Origin: Sympetrum striolatum
Lineage: Eukaryota; Arthropoda; Insecta; Odonata; Libellulidae
Length of the DNA: 64,000 bases
Assembly (NCBI GenBank): GCA_947579665.1
Contig: OX388348.1
Span: 11,160,001-11,224,000 of the forward strand
Reading direction: 5' to 3'
Positions within the stretch are counted from its first letter, which is position 1. The number at the start of each line of letters is the position of its first letter. The position numbers and the translations under genes are program-made. The notes beneath the pieces were generated by a model. It worked only from the letters and a program-made list of their open reading frames with translations, had not been told where the DNA came from and did not search any database. Shown one piece after another: positions 24,761 to 37,191 of this stretch.

Positions 24761-25322
24761 GGCTACGGTTTTAGATACGGCTCTTAAGAAAATGTTGCCA
24801 AAACAAAGCACTTGTTCGTGGACGGCGGATGGAGCTTAAACGGTTGGACTTGCAAAGAAAATAAATTCACTATTTTCACTATTCACTCTTCACTCACGGA
24901 AACTGTCCCGCTGGATGTTTCCCGTAGGCGAATTAGACGAAAAGTAACAGGCGATAACTTTCTTCGATGCATTTTGCAATACATACTGGACTTTTCCGTT
25001 CATTTGTGATGAAACTTTCCCTTAAATGTTTTAACTTGTCTAAATTTTAACATTAACAAAAAGAGAAAGGTTTGAAGGTGAATTTGAAGTTAAAAATCCC
25101 ATGTTTCTTCAACTGGAGAAATAATAGCACCCGTTCCAACAGAAACGGAACAAAATGCCGCATTTCTTTGTTGTTTTTTGCTATTATGTTGTAAACAAAC
25201 AAAAAATAACCACGAAGTTATATATGGCATCACTGTTACTCAATACTGAAAAACATTCAAACAATTTTGACCAACTCCATAATTTTAAGCAAATTTAGCA
25301 ACGTCTCGCGAGTTTCTACACA

Positions 25323-25362
25323 TCCCATTTAAAATAGACGGGCCCGTGTATTTAAAATGGGA
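25323..25362. repeat. 40-bp near-perfect palindrome
   Basis: TCCCATTTAAAATAGACGGG is followed directly by its near reverse complement, with only a few mismatches and a GGGCCC centre. There is no loop and no second copy was noticed. Function unknown. Confidence 0.75.
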
Positions 25363-28300
25363 AGACTCCGTGCATTCACGAATGAAGAATAGTTGAAGGC
25401 AAGAGTGAGACGTGAGGGCAGACATGTTTCATTTACAATCAAAGAAGATACTTTGGTGGAAATGAGAATAAATTAATAACATAAATCCGAAACGGTTTGA
25501 CCCCGACGATATAAAAATTTTAACGGCCAGATTGATATTAGATACAGATCTTACGCTACACTGTATGCTATTCTTAAAATGAACGATGTCACTTGAATTT
25601 TATTAACCAGCGTAAACTGTCTTCTTCAAGTCATGGTGGTTTATGAAGCAAACGCATGAAAATTTATATAACCAAATATTTGATAATCTAATAAAATATT
25701 TACGTCCCGAGAATAATGCCACATGCCACGAATGCGTATCTGGAATCACGACCTATTTGAGGAAAGGGAAATTTCGAATTATATAACAGCCTCTGGTGAC
25801 TCACGTTTTTAAGACGACGAAAAAACGACTTTAAAACTTGATACGTATATATAGCTTTAAAATACTGCAAACGTCGTCAGCAGATTGACGACATTCAGAC
25901 GATTCACGAAATAAAGTCAACAGCAATATAAGCGAGTAATTAAATTCGGAAAAACCTCACAATATGCACGTAGCAATTCCAAACAAGCTGTTATTATACA
26001 TGATATGGTAAATTTACTATACATAGCCAAATTTAATGGAGAAAACAGCAAAATTTGAACAAGAAATAGACCACTGTACAAAACCAAGTTAATCTATTAT
26101 AGCACATATATTACTTAAAATGGCTTGGCTTGCTAGATTGGGAAGCATCTGGAGTTAAAAGACCTCGGGGAAGCAAAAAGAATATAAAAAAATGAAAAAT
26201 GAAGATATGAGTTTGGAAAACTTATCGTGTTAAAAAGATATGAAAAGTGTTTACTATAGTGTAATATCCTTAAAATGATTTGACCAAACGTAAATTTCGA
26301 AACTAAGTTAGGAATATAGAACGGTATTTACGCATCAAGATCATAACAGATAACTGAAAAATCTACAGAAAATAATGAAATAATATACAAGTGTTAGGCT
26401 GGGGTAATACTCGGGTACAGTACCGTGCGTTAATCCCTAATCAATTACTAATGATTCCTAGTGGAGCATAATTTTTGAAAAATAGGAGCATATGGATTCG
26501 GGATCACTTACCTTTGGCTATAAATGACAATTATGCACACGGCATGAGAACAAAGATAACAAATTACTTAGGCCTTCTTTCGGTAAATTTCTCGGAATAT
26601 CGGCTTTAACTCAAGGTTTCGACTACGTCTCAGGGTTTCGCCAAAAACTCAGGGACCCATATTCCTGATAGAGTTGTTTACAACTCCCGAAATACTCCTG
26701 CGACGTAGATGAGGACCGACTGCGTCGCGAATTTTGAAATTGGTCAAGGACAGTTGCGCAAAAATCTGAAAACACTATCAGCAACAAATATACATCCGTA
26801 TACGAGCCATAATTTTGATTTCAATGTATGGACGATAAAGAGTAACTTCTTCGAATATGAACTAGCTTCATGAGGTGTTCCTCAAAGCCAATCTTCGACA
26901 AATGAAGTGGGGAATGTTACACACCTACTGATTGATTGCTGGCTTACCAGCTACGATAAGCTAAGAGAATGTCGAAATAATATTCTTGCAACTGAGAGGA
27001 GATCTCTTTATCCTAAATCAGTATTTCAAGTTCGGTAAACCGAATTCGACCATTCTTTTAAATGACACACATCTGTGGCGAAAATTAGAACATCTTTAAA
27101 TAAATCATTCATGAAAAAATTTGAAACTATTCCCATTCACTGAGTAATGACTATGACGACTAGAAGAGGAGGAGGAGAGGAGCATATGAAATAACTACCA
27201 AATGGCCATCTTCCAGTTCTTGAATGCTTATAATTAAGCTAGGATGTATCCATGGATGTTCTATCCAGAAGATAACAGCTATCACAATTCGCTCTAATGT
27301 GCTGATAACGAATATAATAAACTTGACTTGATGTATGCAATAGTAGGTAAGGCATGGGTACAAATGGAACATCCAGTGTCAGCTAGATAATATCTACCTT
27401 TGTTTTTATCGAAACACTAAGATATGCCTTTTATCAGCCACAGTTCTCCATTCAGCGAGTCGACATCTTGGCACTGATCCACAACTCAATTCTTAAAACT
27501 AATGAATCATCACTCTTCTCCGAAGACTTTTAATTCAATACGTCAAATAACTATGAAAACTTCACCATTCTCTAACCAACTACAACGCAAGCATCTTAAA
27601 TGCTCGTTACGTATTAAATAATGCAATTTCGAGCACGCTGCGCAAGCCGGGTTTACCTGTAACACGTCAGAAGCTAAAACAGATGGAAACTGCAAATGTA
27701 AACAATTGTCGACATTATGCAACCGAGATATTATGAAGTGCGCGCATCACCTGAGAATACAGTGACGACGATTATCACGTCTACAATCGAAGCTCAAACA
27801 AACAAGATGTCTCCCCCCACGTGCTTTTAACTCTCGATCGATCGGGATTGTCTAATGGCGCGATCGCTGCGGATCTGCTGATACAGAGATTTATCGCGGG
27901 GAACACTGAGATTAAAGCAATCGACGACTAAAAATAGAATCTGCGAACGGGAAAACTACGCAAAAAGGAAGAGTGAAAACTCAGGAACCAGAATTTCAAC
28001 GGCCTTGACCATCTCGATCCCGTTTCACCGTTTCCAGGCGAAGGAGTCGATCGAAAATGCGAGAATCGATCACAAGATAAGAAATAAATTAATGGTGAAA
28101 CATTTCTGGATTTTTTGGGTTTCAACATTTGCTACAAGAAGTACTGAAACCAAAAAAAGTACTCTGAATAATAATCCAAGCTGACACTACCAACAATAAG
28201 TAATTTTGTGTACTTCTTTGTAACAATTCCAATTGAATTGGTTTTCACAATCATAAATCCCATTCCCGTACTTTATTTTCTCCCAAAACTGCTTCTCATT

Positions 28301-30630
28301 GCTAGGAATTCTACTTAACTATCATTTTTAATATTGCCTCTTGGATAACATTGGGATTTCCTTTTCTTAAACAATGTAGATGTAGATAAGCATATGCATA
28401 TGTATAAATTCATTCATTCAGTAAAAAATAAAAGCACTGCTTAAGCATATATTTGTGGTGTCTTCAAATTAGGTTCCTAAATCGATGACTGCAGAACGAT
28501 TTTGCAAAATAAATTCAGAGATAATAAGATTTCCGAAGACAAGGAAGATACTGTGCATGAAAACTGCTACAAGTATACTCATACTCCAAAAAATAGGGAG
28601 ATAGCTGCTAGGAACGGACGCCTTACAGATCGATTTTATCCTAGGACTATAGACGAAGTTAACAGCTAAGAAAAATAAACATGGATACATGAAAACAACC
28701 CCCTACATTCTAAAAGGAGTACCATGTTGCATATACATATATCGAGATATGTAGATTAAATTACATGAATCATAATAAGTAATTTTTCTTCTATATATTT
28801 TCCGATCCTTTTTAATTTTTTATAGCCTTAGTTGTTAATTAATGGTATGAGCAGAACCTTGCGTTGCAACGACGTCTTTAATACCTAAATCAAATTCACT
28901 CGAATAATTTACATACTTAAACTCTAAACAGCAGAGGGGTTGTGCATTGGATAACAACAAATAAATAAATAAATCTAGAACAATCAGTTCACTACATAAT
29001 CACGAAGAGATAAGGGAAAATAAAGAGTGTAAATTACAGGAATGGATCTGCAGATGGACTTCAAACATTAGTTGGAAGAATTTTGTAATTAAAACAAACC
29101 TAAATGGACTTATATGCGGACAACGTTAGCTAAATAATAGGTTAATGTTATTGAAGGTCAACACAATAGTTCAACTTCAAAACCAATATGGGAGAATAGC
29201 ACCTACGTGAAATCGCTTGTGAAGCTTGTGGCAATCAAATTGTTTCCTTTTCAATGCTTAAAATTAAGTTCCCGTGGTTTTCGTCGATTAATATTCCTTT
29301 GACATTTCCTGCTTGATACTTCCGGTTAACCTTCTAAAAACCCGCCTCACGCCCATGTGCTTCTTCGTGTTTACGTTTTTCGTTCTCCCAGTCGAACTTT
29401 TCGCATAACAGTATATACATCCAGGATCAAGATTTCCATGGAACCACTTCCAAAACATTCTAATCGTCAATTTTACGGCAGCTGGAAAAGTTATCAAGCA
29501 CTTAAGGCTTCCTATTTACTGCAACTGACAGGTAGTACTACTAAGCATCTAAAGAAGTGAACTGTCGACATTCCTTAAACTTCTTGTAAAACAATAAACA
29601 TTTAATAACATCCACATACATGTATTTAAAGGGACTAGTTTCTGCAGTGAAATTATTGAAGTAATTATGGTTTATTATTTAATTTATATGGCTCCCTTCC
29701 TCGAAGTTGAGCTTGAACATAATCATCATTCACGTAACAAGTATTTGTATATTAATAAATACGCACGACCGCACATTACATTTTTATCCATAATTTTTCG
29801 CAAATTATCCGATCACAACACATAGTGGTTAATTTATATAAGTTCCATAAGGTTCTATTTACCCTTTCTCGTTTCTAAAAGCTCTTTCTTGATATATTGA
29901 AATATTTAATGACATAGGGCTGGATGTAAGAAAAACTAAACTCCGCTCTCATACAAAGTCGTTTATTATTATTATATGCAACAAAATCTGAAAACAGCGA
30001 TCACGTAGTATATATGATTGTAATAACTTATTTCACTAACCCTTACTCATAATTAACAATTAGATTCTTCTTTGTAATTATTCATATCTGATACTTTCAT
30101 TGTTATTTTTGCAGTGCTAAACCATTAATTATTTTGTGCACAACTTTCAGATTAAAGATTTGATCATACTTTTACGACTTTCGCTGTTTTCACTACCCCC
30201 TCTACCAGTATTTCACCGACGTAAGTATTTTCTCCGTTAACCGTAACACACTAAGGTTTCTTTCCCCACCAACCTCCTCTTTCCTAATTCGACTGAACAT
30301 ACAAGCGATACATTTTCCGTCTACTAGCAGCAAAACAACGAGATTATAAAACTAAACTATCCGAATGCTTAAACTTATTTCAGTAAGAGACAAAAGGACA
30401 GCACTAAGCCCCCAAAGACAAGGCAAGTTCCCACCTTCGATTTGATCCAATCCTTTCACCGAAACTTCTTTTTATATAAGTCGTGACTTACTACGCATCA
30501 CTGCGATGCCGCTATAAAGACAAAAATCCGCTAAATGACTATCATAAAGACAGAGTTCACGGCTGGAACCGGTGGAAAGCAGCCTACTGTCCGGCAGATT
30601 CGCCATCAAACCGTGGCAGAACCATGGTCT

Positions 30631-30652
30631 CTGAGGAATAGATATTCCTCAG
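30631..30652. repeat. Perfect 10-bp-arm palindrome
   Basis: CTGAGGAATA, two central bases, then TATTCCTCAG. It lies in a moderately GC-rich patch with no gene. Confidence 0.6.
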
Positions 30653-31885
30653 CAAAAAGGCGGCCTTAAATGGTCTTGCAAACTTTCCCAGAGCGGCAAA
30701 AAACGAGTCAGACAAGTAACACACCGAGATGTGTCAAAGTTGCGGCAAGACCTAAAAACTTACCGAATTAAAAATAACGTTCTTGAAACCTGCAGAAATA
30801 TCGAACGGGTTTTTGTCTACGAATATAAAACTAGAATAAATGTAGAAATAGGTAATTGATCACGAGCGAGGATGTCCATAGTTAATCATTCAGGAAGTCG
30901 CATTAACCAAGAAAGAGATAGCGGGCTGGTCGAACGTTAACGAGAAATAGAAATTACTCGACAATCTTCACTTATTTTTAACGACGTTTAATATGAAATT
31001 CTATAAATCACGTGAGAGCAATACTATCTTTCTATCATATTTCCCAAGCAAAATTTAAATTTGGAAACAATTTTATCATCCTAACATTCAAAAGGATGCA
31101 AGAATACATTTAATAAAACAAAAAAAATGAATACCAACAGGGAAATTTTTCCTAATTATTTAACCAAGAAGTGCCTATTTATTCCGCAATCCTTTGTTGA
31201 TCTTGAGGATAAAATTTAAAAACATATACAAAAGAAACGGTTCCGTTCCATCACCTTGGACGGCTGAAATTGGCCTTGTAGTATGAGTAATCAAAATTTG
31301 AGTTATCTTTTATCGAATTATTATCATGTATTTTTGCGTTGGAAACTGAATAACATCGATTTTTATATTGAAAATGAGTGATTGGATTGCTGAAGAAGAA
31401 AGTGAAAATAGTTTCGATTCTATGTAGCACCAAGACTCGTATCACTGGTTGAAAATACTTAATTACCTGTTTTGTAATAATTAATTTAATTTTATCGCTT
31501 TTTATTTACAAAATAAACTGAAGATTCCGCTGGATATGAAAATTCAATATATGTATTAAAATAAGTGCTCTAATGAAATGCATTCAGATTAGAATCCAAA
31601 ACAAGTACTTCGTATAATTTAATTGTGCCATCATCCATTCTTGATGAATAATTCCATAGGTAACATTACAATAACCAGTTAAAAACAATAAAACTGACAG
31701 ACAAATGCATGAAAAACGATTTAAAAAATCGTTGTTTTCTATTACGGTAATGAAAGTTTCGTTATTCTCCATAAGAAAAAAATCTTACTTTCACTAACAT
31801 ATAACGTTATAAAATATTAATAACTTAAGAAAATACACACTCTGACGATTTTTATCAATTGGAATTTGCAGTTAATAACATATAA

Positions 31886-32010
31886 GTAGTAGTATTGTTA
31901 AAAGTGCTTCAACAGCTTCGGTCATTTCGCACATTGGCTCCCACCGGGATTCGAACCCGGGACCGCTTTTACCAAAGACAAACGCGCTGTCCACATGACT
32001 ATTCGGGAGC
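31886..32010 (-). mobile_element. tRNA-derived SINE with 13-bp target-site duplication
   Basis: On the minus strand the head starts GCTCCCG at 32010 and folds like a tRNA, with the T-arm CCGGGTTCGAATCCCGG and acceptor partner GGGAGC. A tail with GTGCGAAATGA follows and ends in an ACT-rich tract. The direct repeat TAATAACATATAA occurs at 31873-31885 and 32011-32023. The tail is shared with 34660-34770, so this is a SINE family rather than a single-copy tRNA gene. Confidence 0.85.
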
Positions 32011-32237
32011 TAATAACATATAATATAGTAATAATATAAACGAATGTATCGAAATATTATTGATTATCAAAGATTAAAGACAGGAGAAGTTATTTATAGA
32101 TCGAGCAAATAAAATAGGAAGTATAAAAATTTAGCAGACGATATTAATAGATTCGCTGTGCATTAAACGAACAATATTACAATGAGAGTAATAAAAAAAC
32201 AGCGCCTGTCCCGAAAACTGGCTCAAGTTGGTTTGAG

Positions 32238-32515
32238 TAGCGTTTCCCAACCGGTGGTATGCATCCCACTGGTTGGTCTTGCAAACCCGTACGGTGGGAT
32301 TCAGGCAGGTTGGTGTGATTTTGATGTTTGTTTTTAGTTTTCTAATGGTTTGCTCAGTTTCAAATAAATATCTCAGCAGTTTAACTGCTACTCTTCGACA
32401 AACAAAGTACTAGTAAAGACTGAATTACAAGAGTCATGAACCCTTTACACCTTGGTGGGACTTGGCTGTCTTGACGACATGGAAAGTGGTACTGGATAAA
32501 GATTGGGAAACACAA
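32238..32515. mobile_element. hAT-like MITE with 8-bp target duplication
   Basis: The ends TAGCGTTTCCCAACC and (reverse-complemented) TTGTGTTTCCCAATC match at 12 of 15 positions and resemble the GTTTCCCAA ends of Charlie-type hAT elements. GGTTTGAG at 32230-32237 and GGCTTGAG at 32516-32523 are 8-bp duplications with one mismatch. At 278 bp it has no coding capacity. Confidence 0.75.
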
Positions 32516-32608
32516 GGCTTGAGGAATCTGTACTAAATAACCGCTCAACGATATAAAACTATGGGTTGCTGTTCTTTGTGCGTCCTTATAAAGTTTTTTT
32601 TCGGTAAC

Positions 32609-32726
32609 ATGGTGGAAATAACCAAGAAAAAAGTTCCACCAAATATTTTGTTCAATGCGACCGGAACGGTTTCAACTATTAATAGCTATCATCAGGCTTC
32701 AACCAAGATTAATTATTTCCACCATA
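32609..32726 (-). repeat. Dispersed repeat with GAAACCG motif (copy related to 56363)
   Basis: The minus strand carries CTGATGATAGCTATTAATAG followed by TTGAAACCG, with clear similarity over about 70 bp to the plus strand at 56363-56431. The segment is bounded by an inverted repeat ATGGTGGAAATAA / TTATTTCCACCAT. The CTGATGAT...GAAACCGGT pattern is typical of Penelope-like element tails, which is my inference. The 66-codon plus frame at 32561-32761 is incidental. Confidence 0.6.
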
Positions 32727-32761
32727 ATGCAGTTTCACCGAGTAACGGCTTCTTTAATTGA

Positions 32762-34655
32762 TTTTATTTTACAGTAACGTTTAACAATACCCAAATTTAG
32801 ATTCATTTCATATATACGTTACGTTAAACACGTTTCCCAGGACTTCTTTCATTCAATATAAAAAAGGTTGAGCATCTTCATTGGATTTACAATTAAACAG
32901 ACAGAAGGCATAATTTTAATTAATGCATATTTTTTCTACCGTGATCTACTAGTGAAACAGTACCCATAAACCTCCTCTAATTAAAATTCCAAAAGAGGAG
33001 TTGAGGAGTAGAAAAGTTGCCACATTAAGCCACCGTGACACTGGCATTTTTAAGAGCCGAAAGACGGTTGAAAAAAATTTTATCGGACAACGCGGACAGT
33101 TTCGTAAGCCGTTGAATGCTAAACGACTCGGAGTTTCCAAAGATATCTCTCACAACCGAACCAAAAAACTCTCATTGAAAAGAATTTAAAATGACTTTGG
33201 AAAGGATGTAACGCCCAACTATTCAAGGCCTTCACAATTGCTATACGCTAAATCTCGAAGAAGGATTTTCAGTTGGAAAACATGCATGAGGGTTATTTAT
33301 CTTATATGCAACTAATATCTCGATTAAAACAATGGTTACGGGTTGTGCTTATTAACAATTTTATATTCATTTACTGTCTATTGTCTATTTTTCTGTTGTA
33401 TATATAATATAATACATCTGAGCGGGTATGTGTAAAATAAATGATTATTGCTATTCAGTACCGAAAAGCAGTCAAAATACACGAGAAAAAGATTAAGTTC
33501 GTAGTTTTCCATATTGACTTTGCACAATGAAAATTGATATAAATTTATATCTTACGTAATAAAGTAAATAGCTCTTAAAGAGTAACACGCTGGTTACGGA
33601 CCGGATTTTTCAAACACAATTTTTATACTTAAAAAGGTGATTAATGCATTAGACTGTACTGGCCTTCAATTAATGACACTTCCCGATAAAAAGCACAAGA
33701 TATACACCTCAGATTACAGAAAAACGATCAATTTTCCAAGGCCTCGGAACTTGCGTTTCCATAAGGCATTAAATCAATCTTCAAACCAACATCTTGCGAT
33801 AAAAACATTTACTATGGGCACTTGCGAAGCGGAAACTTTAATACAATAGGGTTTTCAGCGAAGACGATAATAAACAAACAACTGTCCCAAACACTCTTTG
33901 TTACTCGGCAGAACAAATATTTTTGCTCCGGTTACCCCTTATCGGAGCCTAATTTCATAACATGCGACTGCATTGTATGAAATAGCCGGACTTGGGAACG
34001 AAGATTCTACTTCTGCTAGGAGCTTCTCTCGCACAAACTATGAGGAAGTTGTGAGAACCAATCACCGTAGAGCAATCTACGAACATCCGTTGTAGTGCTC
34101 AAGGCCCGAGGGCCGTGGATTTTCAAGGTCGACCGGGTGGACCGTCTAGAAAAGCACTGTCAGGATTCCCTCGCCGGCATAACTTATTATGCACCATTTC
34201 GCAAAGCGCCCTCCACCGACGCTGAAAAAACACAAGGTTTTGGCATCCAGGGTCGGGAAAACTAGGACGGCCAACTAGGCCTATCCATTCAGAAAAAGCC
34301 GGCGAAAAATACTACACAGCTCATAAAGGCGACGATAGACAAAACGATGCTGACGTCAAACCTGAATTCTTTAAAATTGGCTATAATTTACTTGAATTTT
34401 CGCAACACTAGTGAGGAATAAGAGTCGTGTTTTAGAACCATAAACTATTCGTTGGTACACAATTAACATGAATATATATGCTAATAACGTTCCGTAAACC
34501 TTACAAATTGCTCGCTAGCGTTAACCAGCTATTTACGACATCCAGCGTAGGTCTGGAGAATCGGAATCATTAGGAATAAAGCAAGCCAACACATTCATAA
34601 TACGTTTCGATAAAAAGAAAATTGCTGTTAATGTATCAAAGAATGCGTAGTTATC
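32762..34655. other. Spacer without recognised gene
   Basis: Short frames only. A GC-richer patch at about 33900-34360 includes another TGACGTCA at 34351-34358 but has no open reading frame, promoter context or transposon end that I recognise. Confidence 0.4.
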
Positions 34656-34659
34656 ATTT

Positions 34660-34770
34660 TCTTATAGTGCCTTGACAGCTTTTCATTTCGCACATGGTCT
34701 CCCACCGGGAATCGCACCTGGGACCACTTTCACTAAATCCGACCGCGCTACTCACTACGCTATTCAGCCA
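34660..34770 (-). mobile_element. tRNA-derived SINE, second copy of the 31886 family
   Basis: The minus strand shows a TGGCTGAATAGCGTAGTGAG head, a degraded B box (GGTGCGATTCC) and the same GTGCGAAATGA...AGCTGT tail as the copy at 31886-32010, in the same order. No clear target duplication. It lies about 120 bp from the hAT relic at 34896. Confidence 0.8.
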
Positions 34771-35257
34771 TCAAATAACAAATACGAGCTTGTCATCAAG
34801 AAGAGAAGAACTAGAAAACATAATTTTGCAAATAACCATTCGTTACACGGAGAAATTGGAAAGAATCTTCCAGAGAATATTCACAACCCAGCTAGCAGTG
34901 GCGGCGCGTGACTATAAAAAAGGGGGTTCACTTCAAAAGCCGTATTTTTTTTTAAGAGGATGCGAATCTGGTTGAATATTGTGGCTCATACTGGAATATT
35001 GCCCCTGCTTTCATGGACGGAGGATAATTCACAACAACCGCGGATAAAAGCAATAGAAATATGAAAATAAAAACTTCGGGTTGAGTGCATACAATATATG
35101 ACTTTGTTGCACAAAATCCCCACATTCACGAAAATTGAGCTTTTTATAATTCTCGCTTCATATTTCTTCGTATGTATTTTTAAAGACCAAAATACCTTTT
35201 ACTAAATTGTATTTATTTGTTGAAAAATCAAATATAATCATAAGAAAGCAAAAAAAT

Positions 35258-35560
35258 ACCTTAAATTGTTTTATTCAAGGTTGAAATATTTCTGATCACC
35301 GTTTTACCTAAAACTGAAAGATCCAAACAGGCATTTTTGTGTCCGATAGATTCTTCATGCTTTGTAATTTTTTGAGATGCCTTAAATCGAACACACCTAT
35401 TTTTGTCCAGGTCGAGTCCTTGTCTTTCGCAAAGAGCAAACAAGGGAAACAGTATAGCCTATTGGAAGAGTCACAGCCACAAATCCAACTGTTTCTCTCA
35501 TATATTTTTGGCTTAAACACTCGGCAGTATCTGTTACTGACCCTGACGAGATAGGTTCAG
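35258..35560 (-). pseudogene. hAT (ZMYM/DUF4371-type) transposase N-terminal TTF zinc finger, frameshifted
   Basis: Minus-strand residues WICGCDSSNRLYCFPCLLFA (near 35480-35421) match the TTF-type zinc finger found before the DUF4371 domain in ZMYM1-like hAT transposases. After a frame change, KHEESIGHKNACLDLSVLGK (near 35360-35300) gives the end of the same finger. The frameshift and lack of a downstream RNase-H-like domain make it a pseudogene. Confidence 0.8.
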
Positions 35561-35889
35561 CTAAGGAATAGGCCTCCCTACTTCTTTTATTGCACATTTT
35601 TCTTCGATGGAAATAGTTATCTTTCAGAAATTGGACACTAGTCATCGTGAAGAGCGAGAAAAACTGTTCACAGACACGAAACGCAGTAGGTTTGTGCACT
35701 GAATACGCCACAAGCAACCACAACAACGTAACTGAATATGTATGCTGGATACGAACGAACTCCGCAAATTCACAATATTGCACCATATTATGAGTAACCA
35801 TTACATAGCTTTTAATCTCAAGTTTTATGTCGATATCAGACCGGGATGATCCTAAAATAAGATTCCACTACCTCATTTTGCAATGCATA

Positions 35890-36110
35890 GAGGAATGTAG
35901 ATGGTGCTCTGGAATCGAACCAAGGATCATCAGATAAAAGTTAAACAGCGTATATGTAATGTATTAATGATCTATATTCACATGCCGGGTTTTAAGTTTC
36001 CATGTTATCGGTCGGGTAAAAGTCATTAAAAAAACTGAAAAATCACCGCAATGCATTTTAAATAGAAGAATATTTGCCCTTGCCTAGCGTCGAACCAAGG
36101 ATAATCTTCG
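35890..36110 (-). repeat. Duplicated tRNA B-box-like motif inside the hAT relic
   Basis: Two copies of TCGAACCAAGGAT.ATC, at about 35914-35930 and 36090-36106, are both preceded by CAATGCAT and GAAT blocks, giving a direct repeat with a period near 175 bp. The complement GGTTCGA resembles a Pol III B box. Could be an old SINE dimer or an internal hAT repeat. Confidence 0.5.
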
Positions 36111-37156
36111 AGGGTGTGTTTGTAGTTTCCGTTGGATATGCTCGGCTTCCAGCGAACTCTCGAATTTCAACACTCTAATTTGCCGAGAAATGCAAAAAAC
36201 AAATTTCCGAAAATCCTATGAAGTCATTCTCGTCGGCTGCCGCTGCATCTTACAAGTTAGTGCAGCGATCGGCCCATGTTTAAAAGCCGTATGCCCCCTC
36301 TTTCCCTTCACGGCTCTTCACCTATTGAGAACATTGGTATATAGAAAAATAATGCAATAGTTTTTTTAGGGGGTTCAGTGAACCAGTGAACCCAATGGAC
36401 CCGCCGCCACTGCCAGCTAGCCACTTCTACATTCTAGAAACAACATCACACTTGCGTCTCAACGCTGTTTAACTTCCTTTGAAGGTGAAAAGCATACGTT
36501 CAACAGCGGTAGGCACTCCACATTCATTACATAAGCCTCGTGTCGAGCCACGGAGAAAAACGAGCGCATGAGCATTGCAAGCCGAGTGAAATATAAAGGT
36601 TCAATGAAGGGCAAATTTTCTCGAGATATACAGTATAACCACGGCTGTTTCTTCCTCGACCTTGAAACTTGCTCGCCAACTCCGGCTGACCTCGGCGGTA
36701 GAAGAGGGCATGAACGCATGTTCACTTCCGCTAAAGGAGCCACGGTAGTAGACTCCTTTCCCACCCTTTTCAAACCACAATCAAGGGACTATTTTTAGAA
36801 CTGCACACAATAGTGCTCTATTAATTAAAGGCATTCCACCACCGGAATGTAAATCCGCGACCCGGTGCTAGCAACTATAGTCATAAATTCATTATTTATA
36901 GCGAAATACTCCACCCCTGGCTAAGGACCGGTTCTCAAGAGGTCCAAAAGCGCTAACTTGGCAAAATTCGGATCCACTGTTCAAATAATTTACGCTGACA
37001 AACATTAGCAAGCAACAAGAAACTAAAGCATAGTGTCTAGTAAAAAAAATTTTCGCACGAAGCTTGTAAGGGGGAAAATTTTCCCACATTTTCAAATTGA
37101 TGCTCTTCGGCAACCCTTTGAGAAAATTCTACATAACATTTCATACTAAGAAAAAC

Positions 37157-37191
37157 GGTAAATTTCTAGTGTGTGAAACTAGAAATTTACC
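37157..37191. repeat. Perfect 14-bp-stem hairpin
   Basis: GGTAAATTTCTAGT at 37157-37170 pairs perfectly with ACTAGAAATTTACC at 37178-37191 around a 7-base loop. Similar end bases to the hairpin at 38928. Confidence 0.7.

Larger units (their letters stand above)
24761..31870. other. Gene-poor spacer, second part
   Basis: No supported gene. Minor palindromes occur at 25323-25362 and 30631-30652. Frames at 24812-25009, 28469-28690 and 29357-29560 have no recognisable family or splice context. Confidence 0.45.
34896..36412 (-). mobile_element. hAT transposon relic with perfect 8-bp target duplication
   Basis: The left end is CAGTGGCGGCGCGTG and the right end, reverse-complemented, is CAGTGGCGGCGGGTC. 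Both are flanked by CCAGCTAG (34888-34895 and 36413-36420), a perfect 8-bp duplication as for hAT elements. The minus strand encodes a broken TTF-type zinc-finger region at 35258-35560 (see that entry). The catalytic dimerisation domains are absent, so the 1517-bp element is internally deleted. Confidence 0.9.

Noticed and set aside
31938..32010. Functional tRNA gene
   Set aside because: The T-arm and acceptor are good, but the D-arm and anticodon stem are poor, and tail and target duplication show a SINE shared with 34660-34770.
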